Shown piece by piece: positions 1-5,837 of a DNA stretch of 5,837 nt. The notes beneath the pieces are model-generated. The model was not told the origin of the DNA. It did no database searches and was given only the letters and a program-made list of their open reading frames with translations. Origin of the DNA: Bacteroidota bacterium (lineage in GTDB: Bacteria > Bacteroidota > Bacteroidia > Bacteroidales > 4484-276); NCBI GenBank assembly GCA_013203545.1, contig JABMQA010000884.1, positions 1 through 5,837 of the forward strand. Direction: 5' to 3'. Within the stretch, counting starts at the first letter, position 1; every line of letters starts with the position of its first letter. A program made the translations under genes and the position numbers.

Positions 1-563
1 GTAATCACTTGCCCAAAAGGGTCAAAAATTTGTCCACTAAAAGTACTCAATGCGCCGGTTGTATCATTTCCGTAACCAATCGTTGGAGATATATCCATGC
101 AAAATCCTCCAGTAATTCCCATGCTTTGAACGTAGGTAATATAACTTATTGATTCTCCATCCTGGATGCAATCGAGTGTTGAGCCCGGGAAATTGCCAAA
201 TGGTACCGAATCAAATGGGTCATCATCCCAAACATAACTAATTAATTTTACTTGGTCACCCTGTGGATCAATGGAAATTGGATTACGAAGGTTTGAATTG
301 GTAATTATTGATAAAGAGTCAAAATTTGGATAACCTTCCCCGGGTAAAACTATATATGATGCTACTATCGAGCTTCCCGCTGATGTAACCAATCTGATTG
401 AATCAATTTCCATTATATCCCATTGATAAAATCCTATTTCAACAGTCCAGTTCCCTTAACTGTCAAAAAAGATTTCAGAAATATAAGCTCTGGGGGTCAT
501 TATGTTTGCTGTGGCACAATAGGTGATTGCAATAATTAATATTGCCAAAATACTTTTTTTCAT
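1..563 (-). pseudogene. Exported protein of unknown function, interrupted by an in-frame stop and cut by the window edge
   Basis: I do not recognise this gene. An ATG at 563-561 opens a typical signal peptide (MKKSILAILIIAITYCATA), followed by IMTPRAYISEIFFDS and then a TAA at 458-456 (codon 36). After the stop the same frame stays open for about 150 codons to the window edge, continuing GNWTVEIGFYQWDIMEIDSI. It reads as coherent, beta-rich extracellular protein on both sides, so this is one gene broken by a single codon. A one-base change (for example TTA, CAA or GAA to TAA) or a sequencing error would explain it. The last visible segment, SGQIFDPFGQVI, resembles the start of a carboxypeptidase-regulatory-like beta-sandwich; this is a weak inference. 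The next downstream ATG (the M in WDIMEID) would give a product without an export signal, so a rescued short gene is unlikely. The stretch is more AT-rich than the GH10 gene. It is divergent from the barrel gene at 817. Confidence 0.6.
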
Positions 564-590
564 TTTTGTGTATGTTTTTAATTTTTTTAT

Positions 591-598
591 CAAAGATA
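591..598 (-). promoter_or_regulatory. Bacteroidetes-type -7 box (TAnnTTTG) upstream of the interrupted gene
   Basis: On the minus strand this reads TATCTTTG, an exact match to the TAnnTTTG -7 element used by the Bacteroidetes primary sigma factor. It ends 27 bases upstream of the ATG at 563, which would give a 5' leader of roughly 20 nt. The -33 partner is poor: the nearest TTG on that strand is at 630-628, 29 bp away, longer than the usual spacing of about 20 bp. The box lies inside a small perfect palindrome (TTATC-AAA-GATAA, 587-599). No Shine-Dalgarno sequence precedes the start, as is common in this phylum. Confidence 0.4.
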
Positions 599-660
599 AT
601 AATAAAATGATTGTATTCATTCTTTTTCAATAAATGAGTTTCTTTTTTCCAACCGTATTC

Positions 661-740
661 ATTGTTAAAATGATCTGTACTTGAGGGTAATGAGTCAACC
701 CCGCTATATCAAAATCACTATAAAGATTTTTTTTAACAAT
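661..740. repeat. Spaced 10-bp inverted repeat upstream of the candidate sigma-54 promoter
   Basis: ATTGTTAAAA at 661-670 and TTTTAACAAT at 731-740 are exact reverse complements separated by 60 bp. The proximal arm ends 11 bp before the -24 element at 752. The arms are AT-rich and chance occurrence in a 250-bp AT-rich region is quite possible. If real, they could be paired binding sites for a regulator; the loop is too long for an ordinary hairpin. Confidence 0.25.
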
Positions 741-750
741 TGGTTTCGTT

Positions 751-767
751 CTGGCACACTCCTTGTA
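751..767 (+). promoter_or_regulatory. Candidate sigma-54 (RpoN) -24/-12 promoter for the beta-barrel gene
   Basis: The sequence CTGGCACACTCCTTGTA closely fits the sigma-54 consensus YTGGCACGRNNNTTGCW. The YTGGCAC -24 block is exact, the TTG of the -12 block is present, and the GG-to-G spacing of 10 bases is correct. Deviations are AC in place of GR after the -24 block, and GT in place of the -12 GC. Transcription would begin near 777-780, leaving a leader of about 40 nt before the ATG at 817. A competing sigma-70-type -7 box is weak here: CGACTTTG at 777-784 has the TTTG but lacks the TA. Use of this site would imply activation by an enhancer-binding protein, which is not encoded in the window. 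Confidence 0.5.
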
Positions 768-816
768 AAAAACCTGCGACTTTGAACACAAGAAGTATTC
801 ACCAAATTATTTAGCC

Positions 817-1629
817 ATGAAAAAAATCAAACTTATAGCAATTTTTTTGCTACTCACTGGAATACTAATGCCCCCGGCACTTGCCCAGGACCAAATCTTT
901 AAGAAGAATGATGATGTGATCAATTGCAAAATAAAGGAGATCGGAATGGATGAAGTAAAATATACATTACCCGATTACCCGCAGGATGTCTTTTTTACGA
1001 TTGATAAAATCAAAATCACAAAGGTCGTTTTTGAAAATGGCAGTGAAATGGAATTTAAGGATGAGATGACCGATCCTGAAATGTACGAAGACCAGAAAAA
1101 GAATGCCATCAAGGTGGACTTTTTATCGCCCCTAACCGGAAACACTACCTTTTCGTATGAAAGAAGCCTGAAGCCGGGAAGAAGCATTGAAGGGTCGTTG
1201 GGTATTATCGGACTGGGAATTGATCCGGATCAGGTAAACCAATCCGGGGCCTTTATGAAGTTCGGTATGAAGTTTATTAAAAGCCCTGATTTTTACATGC
1301 GTGGCATGCGTTACGCACACATTTTAAAGGGTTCTTATTTCAAGCCGGAAATAGCTTTTGGATATTATACGCAGGAATCAGCCCATCTGGAGGGTGATAT
1401 GGGTTCGTCCGGGTCAGAAAAGAAAAATGTTTTTTCTGGTACGGTTCAACTGGTCCTTGGCAAGCAATGGGTAATGGATGATGTGTTTCTGGTGGATTTT
1501 TATGGCGGTATCGGTTATGGTTTCGACAACCAAAGTGATGGGGGTTATCATTATGGATATACTGTTGCTTCTGATGAGGTTCCACTTAGTTTTTCGATGG
1601 GATTGAAAATCGGATTTCTCTTTCGATAA
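817..1629 (+). CDS. Predicted outer-membrane beta-barrel protein
   Basis: This 270-residue exported protein has no function I can name. Residues 1-23 form a signal peptide (charged MKKIK, hydrophobic core, A-L-A before Q24); no lipobox cysteine is present. Residues 25-80 form a small domain of a type common in Bacteroidetes, with a 'D.I.kKnd.vI.CKIkEIGmDEVKY' pattern followed by 'I.KIKITKVVFENG', which looks like a short beta-rich periplasmic module. Residues about 97-270 have alternating hydrophobic strands and aromatic girdles (DFYGGIGYGF, FSMGLKIGFLF) typical of a small outer-membrane barrel, ending in -FLFR with phenylalanines close to the C-terminus. The ATG at 817 is supported because the signal peptide begins there. 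No Shine-Dalgarno sequence is seen. A candidate sigma-54 promoter lies upstream and a strong intrinsic terminator follows, so it is probably monocistronic. A role as a structural, adhesin-like or envelope-stress barrel is conceivable but not shown by the sequence. Confidence 0.85.
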   Translation: MKKIKLIAIFLLLTGILMPPALAQDQIFKKNDDVINCKIKEIGMDEVKYTLPDYPQDVFFTIDKIKITKVVFENGSEMEFKDEMTDPEMYEDQKKNAIKVDFLSPLTGNTTFSYERSLKPGRSIEGSLGIIGLGIDPDQVNQSGAFMKFGMKFIKSPDFYMRGMRYAHILKGSYFKPEIAFGYYTQESAHLEGDMGSSGSEKKNVFSGTVQLVLGKQWVMDDVFLVDFYGGIGYGFDNQSDGGYHYGYTVASDEVPLSFSMGLKIGFLFR

Positions 1630-1651
1630 TACAGGTTAATAAATCTGGTGT

Positions 1652-1682
1652 GGGCGGGCTGTAGACAGGTTCGCCCTTTTTT
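1652..1682 (+). terminator. Intrinsic terminator of the beta-barrel gene
   Basis: GGGCGGGCT (1652-1660) pairs with GGTTCGCCC (1668-1676) to form a 9-bp stem that includes three G-U pairs, with a 7-base loop (1661-1667). Six T residues follow at 1677-1682. It starts 22 bp after the TAA of the barrel gene. On the opposite strand the hairpin lacks a following T run, so it should not efficiently terminate the convergent GH10 transcript that ends at 1694. Confidence 0.8.
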
Positions 1683-1693
1683 ATGCACGCTTA

Positions 1694-4600
1694 TCAGTAG
1701 CTTATTAGGCAGGGCCCATCAACCAGCACATAATAGGCCTTTCCGGGTGATAACGAATCGATGGTAATAATGTTTACCTCCGGCCAGTAGAGCCCTGTTC
1801 CGGCCACTTCTTTAATAAGAACAACCTGATTGAGCACACCTGAAAAAAGTCCGCTTATTTCAACCGGATTTTCATTTAACACCGGAATGATATTCCAGCC
1901 GGCATTGAGTTCCACATCCCTGGATTCAGGAATAAATCCTGAGATTTCCAGTTGCCCCGGGCCATTCAATTTAATGGCATATCCTGAAAAGGTGTCCCAG
2001 TTTTGAAGGGTATGAATGTTGCCACCTGGCCAGTAAACAGACTGCATATCCTTTATCACCACCAGTTGATCACTAATTTGATCTGTTAATAATTCCATTT
2101 GGTTTTCAACAGGCGTCACAAAAGTGGAAATTCCACTCCAGCCATTTGTAATGTCAAGTAATTGAGATGCCCTGACTCCATAGAATTCATAGGCGCCTGC
2201 ATCTACAACAATATTGTTTATTCGTGGCATTCCATTCAGATCCTTTTCATCAGGGGAGGATACGAAGTTATGATCACCGGCATCAATGGCAGGAGAATCT
2301 GATTGCAGGTAAAAATCGTAGGGCAGTGACACGGAATTGACAAAATCAGGGTGTCCGAAAACAGAGTGTTCATCCTGGCCGGTCTCTGCCTGGTATTGTG
2401 AAAATCCATATATGTCAGTGCCATTCCAGTAGAATTCTGCGTTTTCCTGGCCATCGGGGCAATACCAGAGATTGTGATCGAGTTCCAATCCGATTGGGTT
2501 GGCATCCAGTTCAATGAAAAAATTGTTGGCATTGGAATAGAATATATTGTTTGTGAGATTACAATTTTCCGAATAGGATAAATACAACTCACCGGTCCAG
2601 GTACTGGTTGTATCATTCCAGAAGCAGGTGTTTCCACTCAAGTATGAATCTGCCACCTTCCCCGATCCTGAAGGAAAATCATAGCCTCCGAAAGCGATTC
2701 CGCAATTTGCGTTTTTGTAAACAAGGTTGTTTCTAACAATGATATTCGATGCCGATTTTCCGGAGTTTTCACAACCCACTTCAATACCATACTGGTTGTT
2801 GACTGATATATTGTTTTCAATAACAATATCTTTCGCGCCATCAACATAAATTCCTGCGGCAGTGGCATAATCGGATGCACAATGATGCACCCGGTTCCAG
2901 CTGATAATTCCGTTTCGGGCCTGATCGAACGCCGGGTTGCTGCAGGTACCCTCATGCCCAATGGCATCGATACCAATATTCTTTAAGTCATGAATGTGAT
3001 TTCCTTCGATAATGAAGCCCGACACATTACCATTTACAGCCAGACCCTCGCTGCGACCGGTGCGGCAATTGGAAATTTCATTCCCTTCGATGAGAATATT
3101 GGTGCATGAATCGTTGGTATGGTCGCCATATACAATAAGTGGCTGGCTGTTTTTATTCGGGCTAGCAGGGGCATTGGGGTCGGATGAGAAATGAATGTCG
3201 TGAATTATGTTACCAATTATCCTTATCTGATCGGAACCGTCGGCAATTAAAATCCCGATACTATAATTCCCGATGGCATTCCTGAATTCAAGCCCCTGTA
3301 TCCTCAAATACTGCCTGCCGGAAATGTCCAGCAATTTTTTTTCTGGCAGACCTGTTCCATCAAGTATTACCTGTTCATCTTCATAAATGCAGAAAGTTAT
3401 AAATCCCGCCGTTTCATTTCCTGATACATTTGCGACAATCTCTTCATTATAAATACCTTCTCTTATAAAAACTGTACTGCCGGGTGTGGCACTGTTGAAG
3501 GCTTTTTGGATTGTTTGCCAAGGCTGTGTGAGGGTTCCGGGGTTGTCATCGTTTCCGCTTGTGCCGTCAACAAAGAAATTTGTTATATCAAAAATCAGTT
3601 CAATGGTATCATTCGAAAAGGGTTTAACCTGAATGCTATCATATGCAAAAATCCCCTCGTATTCCCCATCAATTGCTAACTGACCATTAAAACAACTGGT
3701 GCTTACCAATCCGGTAAAACCGGATAAAAGGGAAGTATCAGTTTCCCATGTTTCCAGTATAAGTTCTTCAAAAACAAGGCCTGCAGGCCTGGGTGTCCAG
3801 TCGTAATTATAGAGTGCAGCCTCAGGCCGCCAGTGTGATCCTTCCCAGAATCCCCATTGAATAATGCCTTCTACAGAAGGATGACTGTAAAGAGCGGTAA
3901 GCATATCACCAAAATATCCGGCCTGGAATTCGTAGTGATCTTCAACAGATATATCGAGTTCGGTGATGTATATTGGCAGCCCCAATTCCGACATGCGATC
4001 CAGGTTTTTTATGGCATTAGCAGGTGTAACCAGGTTGGGATATTTGATGTGTCCCTGAATTCCGAGACCCTCAATGGGGGCACCCATCTGGATAAGCTGA
4101 GTTACAAGGTCCATCACCTCTTGTTGCTTGACTGTATCGTTGATGAGAACATTGTAATCATTGTACATCAGAAACACTGTGCTATCTGCTGCCCGTGCCA
4201 TGATGAAGGCATCGGCCAGCACATTAATGCCGGTATACTGCCAGATTTCGTTGTTTGTAACGGCTTCATTTAAAACATCCCAGTGTAGTACTTTTCCCTG
4301 AAATTCCGTGCCATATTGTTCAACATGTGAAATCACGCTGTCGTATGTTTCCTGAGGTTCTAATCCTTGCAGCCAGTCCGGGCAATGGATATACGAGGGC
4401 CAGAAAAGGCAGTGGCCATGCACAGGGATATTTTGATTCTCCGCCCACTCAAATACGTAATCAATGGCAGGGTGTGCCCACTGGTAAAAGGACCATTTGA
4501 GCCTGTTTTCGATGGTAACCATATTGAATAATTCACCTACTTTGTTTACATAGATGGGATCGTAGTTGCTTCCTCCGAAACGGGGAGCATGAACCGCCAC

Positions 4601-5332
4601 ACCAAAAGGAAAATCCTTTTCCAGTTGCCGGAACCTGACAGTAGCATCTTCAATCACATCGCCATATTGATTCCTGCAAATAACGGTTAATGGTGATTTT
4701 CTAAGGCTGTCTATCCGCTGTTGTGCAGGTTCTGTCCAGGAGTTGTCTACCTGCTGGTCTCCGAAATATTTGTGAAAAATCATGGTGGCATTCAGCGAAT
4801 CGATACTGGCATCAGGTCCCAGGTTTTTGAAAGTGATTTCTGACAACTCAATTGTTCCAGTGTTGTAACCCATAAAGAAACACAACTCAACCTCCCCCGG
4901 GTTCCATTGATAGAGGCTTCCTTCGAAGGCAATTCTGTGATGAGTGGTAACCGGTGACGGTGGAAAGTCAATCCAAACGTACTTATGCCAGGGAGAGCCA
5001 TTATCCTGTACGGCAACGGTAACTTTGCTTTCAGGGTTTTTCAATTTAAACTCAAGGAAACGAACATCATTGTAACCGGTGCCGGTTTGGTAATCCTGCA
5101 ACAGCTGTATATCCCAGAGGTTGACTGGTTGCTCGTAAACTTCTATCAGCAAAATATTACCACTATCCGCCGGGATAAACTGATAATTGCAATACTGGCT
5201 TGTACCGCCCAGATACCAGCTGTTCAGATTGGAGGAAAAAAAGCCGTTTGTAATGATATCCTGCGACTGAAGTGAAGAAATACCAATGAAAAGCAGTAAA
5301 ACTGAAAACAATGGTTTGGCGAAATATTTCAT
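1694..5332 (-). CDS. Secreted multidomain xylanase: CBM4/9-like, GH10 and right-handed beta-helix
   Basis: This 1212-residue protein is predicted to cleave internal beta-1,4-xylosidic bonds of xylan outside the cytoplasm. Residues 1-24 are a signal peptide (MKYFAKPLFSVLLLFIGISS then LQSQ). Residues about 25-170 resemble a CBM4/9-type sugar-binding module (NGFFSSNLNSWYLGG start). Residues about 185-530 are GH10: acid/base E356 in WDVLNEAV, nucleophile E458 in ITELDI, and subsite residues K279 (ENRLKW), H307 and W311 (HGHCLFW), H428 (GIQGHIKYP) and W493 (QWGFWEG). The usual WHSQ is WPSY here. After a short beta-rich linker, residues about 586-1050 form a right-handed parallel beta-helix that opens DUF1565-like (FVDGTSGNDDNPGT) and closes with DLNGMPR...VDAGAYEF; its activity is unknown. 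Residues 1058-1212 are two GW...YWP repeats. No T9SS sorting domain follows. The ATG at 5332 starts the signal peptide. The SBBP gene lies 56 bp upstream on the same strand, so co-transcription is possible. GH10 assignment is very secure; beta-helix function is open. Confidence 0.95.
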   Translation of the reverse strand: MKYFAKPLFSVLLLFIGISSLQSQDIITNGFFSSNLNSWYLGGTSQYCNYQFIPADSGNILLIEVYEQPVNLWDIQLLQDYQTGTGYNDVRFLEFKLKNPESKVTVAVQDNGSPWHKYVWIDFPPSPVTTHHRIAFEGSLYQWNPGEVELCFFMGYNTGTIELSEITFKNLGPDASIDSLNATMIFHKYFGDQQVDNSWTEPAQQRIDSLRKSPLTVICRNQYGDVIEDATVRFRQLEKDFPFGVAVHAPRFGGSNYDPIYVNKVGELFNMVTIENRLKWSFYQWAHPAIDYVFEWAENQNIPVHGHCLFWPSYIHCPDWLQGLEPQETYDSVISHVEQYGTEFQGKVLHWDVLNEAVTNNEIWQYTGINVLADAFIMARAADSTVFLMYNDYNVLINDTVKQQEVMDLVTQLIQMGAPIEGLGIQGHIKYPNLVTPANAIKNLDRMSELGLPIYITELDISVEDHYEFQAGYFGDMLTALYSHPSVEGIIQWGFWEGSHWRPEAALYNYDWTPRPAGLVFEELILETWETDTSLLSGFTGLVSTSCFNGQLAIDGEYEGIFAYDSIQVKPFSNDTIELIFDITNFFVDGTSGNDDNPGTLTQPWQTIQKAFNSATPGSTVFIREGIYNEEIVANVSGNETAGFITFCIYEDEQVILDGTGLPEKKLLDISGRQYLRIQGLEFRNAIGNYSIGILIADGSDQIRIIGNIIHDIHFSSDPNAPASPNKNSQPLIVYGDHTNDSCTNILIEGNEISNCRTGRSEGLAVNGNVSGFIIEGNHIHDLKNIGIDAIGHEGTCSNPAFDQARNGIISWNRVHHCASDYATAAGIYVDGAKDIVIENNISVNNQYGIEVGCENSGKSASNIIVRNNLVYKNANCGIAFGGYDFPSGSGKVADSYLSGNTCFWNDTTSTWTGELYLSYSENCNLTNNIFYSNANNFFIELDANPIGLELDHNLWYCPDGQENAEFYWNGTDIYGFSQYQAETGQDEHSVFGHPDFVNSVSLPYDFYLQSDSPAIDAGDHNFVSSPDEKDLNGMPRINNIVVDAGAYEFYGVRASQLLDITNGWSGISTFVTPVENQMELLTDQISDQLVVIKDMQSVYWPGGNIHTLQNWDTFSGYAIKLNGPGQLEISGFIPESRDVELNAGWNIIPVLNENPVEISGLFSGVLNQVVLIKEVAGTGLYWPEVNIITIDSLSPGKAYYVLVDGPCLISY
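1697..2161 (-). repeat. Tandem GW...YWP protein repeat at the C-terminus of the GH10 protein
   Basis: Two diverged copies of a module of about 75 residues lie end to end, at residues about 1058-1135 and 1138-1212. Copy 1 runs NGWSGISTFVTP, LVVIKDMQSVYWPGGNIHTL, FSGYAIKLNGPGQLEI. Copy 2 runs AGWNIIPVLNENP, VVLIKEVAGTGLYWPEVNII, PGKAYYVLVDGPCLIS. Shared landmarks are the leading GW, a V-[VL]-I-K strand, the YWP..NI core and the closing [GA]-Y strand. I have seen similar modules in Bacteroidetes secreted proteins, usually just before a sorting domain; here the protein ends directly after copy 2. The function is unknown; a beta-sandwich spacer or surface-attachment role is an inference. Confidence 0.65.
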
Positions 5333-5355
5333 AGCTGCATTTTTTTGCTAAGCTA

Positions 5356-5363
5356 CAAAATTC
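5356..5363 (-). promoter_or_regulatory. Weak -7-like box upstream of the GH10 gene
   Basis: In the 56-bp gap before the GH10 gene the minus strand reads GAATTTTG, which matches TAnnTTTG except for the first T. It ends 23 bases upstream of the ATG. No convincing TTG -33 element is seen about 20 bp upstream. The gene may instead be expressed by read-through from the gene upstream, since the gap holds no clear terminator. Confidence 0.2.
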
Positions 5364-5388
5364 CCGCATAATCCGGAACGAATCCTTC

Positions 5389-5837
5389 TTAATTAGCAGT
5401 TAATTTTTCAATCACTTTATAACCGTCCTGCATTGTAAATTCAATAAAATAAATACCGCTGGCATACCCACTTGTGGAGATTTGTTGCATTGGTCCATAA
5501 CTTCCGGTATGGATTTGTTTTCCGTACTGGTTGAAGATTGTCACTTTTGTTGGATTATTATGTCCACTACTTGATGAATAAGTGAAATAATTATTTGCCG
5601 GGTTTGGAAAAATTGAAACAGTATTTTCCGATTCGCTATTGTTGTTGATGCCGACGCTTAAAACATTCTCAAGTTTTACAAGGATAGGATACACAAAACC
5701 CTCCTGATAGTGTGTAATATTGCCGAATGTCATGTCTCCGCCGCCTACACCGGCCATGTAACAGTTTCCTTCGTGATCAACACTCAGGTTGATGCTCTTC
5801 ACAAAACTGTCGCTGCCTCCTGATCTTGACCACTGAA
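5389..5837 (-). CDS. SBBP-repeat protein with T9SS type A sorting domain, 3' part
   Basis: Only the last 148 residues are in the window; the frame is open through the right edge, so the true start lies outside. A GTG at 5802 is internal to a repeat and is not a credible start. The first visible residues, QWSRSGGSDSFVKSINLSVD, then HEGNCYMAGVGGGDMTFGNI and GFVYPILVKLE, follow the SBBP beta-propeller repeat pattern (WSRSGG..D....I..D..GN.Y.AG......FG). The final ~75 residues are a type A T9SS C-terminal sorting domain: VSIFPNPANNYF, VTIFNQYGKQIHTG, a middle strand, ASGIYFIEF and the closing KVIEKLTAN. This predicts export through the T9SS, with the domain removed on delivery to the surface or medium. 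The propeller's target is unknown. It sits 56 bp upstream of the GH10 gene on the same strand and could share its transcript. The assignment of the sorting domain is very secure and the SBBP call is good. Confidence 0.88.
   Translation of the reverse strand, partial: QWSRSGGSDSFVKSINLSVDHEGNCYMAGVGGGDMTFGNITHYQEGFVYPILVKLENVLSVGINNNSESENTVSIFPNPANNYFTYSSSSGHNNPTKVTIFNQYGKQIHTGSYGPMQQISTSGYASGIYFIEFTMQDGYKVIEKLTAN

Noticed and set aside
777..784. Bacteroidetes -7 box (CGACTTTG) for the barrel gene
   Set aside because: The TA of TAnnTTTG is missing and no TTG lies at the expected spacing; the sigma-54-type element nearby is a better fit.
1652..1682. Bidirectional terminator serving the GH10 gene as well
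   Set aside because: On the minus strand the stem is followed by an A/C-rich stretch rather than a T run, so only the plus-strand direction is supported.
2236..2976. Two adjacent open frames on the minus strand in another phase of the beta-helix region
   Set aside because: They overlap the long 1212-residue frame, have biased methionine/proline/isoleucine-rich translations and no domain sense; the main frame carries clear PbH1 repeats.
2183..3577. Assignment of the beta-helix to PL9 pectate lyase or GH120 xylosidase
   Set aside because: The fold-level signature fits, but I could not find the specific catalytic motifs of either family by eye, so no enzyme class is claimed.
3857..4273. Open frame of 138 codons on the plus strand inside the GH10 coding region
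   Set aside because: It lies antisense to the catalytic part of GH10, has no signal peptide or recognisable motif, and its composition is explained by the opposite strand.
4985..5275. Plus-strand open frame of 96 codons opposite the CBM region
   Set aside because: It is antisense to the signal peptide and CBM module and shows no independent start signals or motifs.
5389..5802. A complete 137-residue gene starting at GTG 5802
   Set aside because: The frame continues upstream to the window edge with SBBP-like sequence (WSRSGGSDSF), so the GTG is an internal valine and the gene is 5'-truncated by the window.

Overview
The window looks like chromosomal DNA from a Bacteroidota (Bacteroidetes) bacterium, probably an environmental polysaccharide degrader. 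Three things support this. The rightmost protein ends in a type IX secretion (T9SS) type A sorting domain. Start codons follow A-rich leaders rather than Shine-Dalgarno sequences. One upstream region carries a perfect TAnnTTTG box, the Bacteroidetes housekeeping -7 element. I cannot name the genus.

Layout, left to right. (1) Positions 1-563, minus strand: the 5' part of a gene for an exported protein that I do not recognise. An in-frame TAA at codon 36, just after the signal peptide, breaks it, although the frame is otherwise open to the window edge. (2) Positions 564-816: a divergent intergenic region. It has a Bacteroidetes-type -7 box facing the left gene and a good candidate sigma-54 (-24/-12) promoter facing the right gene. 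(3) Positions 817-1629, plus strand: a 270-residue predicted outer-membrane beta-barrel protein, followed by a clear intrinsic terminator. (4) Positions 1694-5332, minus strand: a 1212-residue secreted multidomain carbohydrate-active protein. Its order is signal peptide, CBM4/9-like module, GH10 xylanase domain with both catalytic glutamates, a right-handed parallel beta-helix with DUF1565/PbH1-type repeats, and two copies of a GW...YWP repeat. (5) Positions 5389-5837, minus strand: the 3' end of a gene for a T9SS-exported protein with SBBP-like beta-propeller repeats, cut by the window edge.

The 5389-5837 gene and the GH10 gene lie 56 bp apart on the same strand with no obvious terminator between them, so they may be co-transcribed. 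The GH10/beta-helix protein is the main point of interest. It joins a xylan-cleaving TIM barrel to a second, potentially catalytic beta-helix of unknown specificity. It also lacks the T9SS sorting domain that its neighbour has. No SusC/SusD pair, RNA gene, CRISPR array or mobile element is visible.
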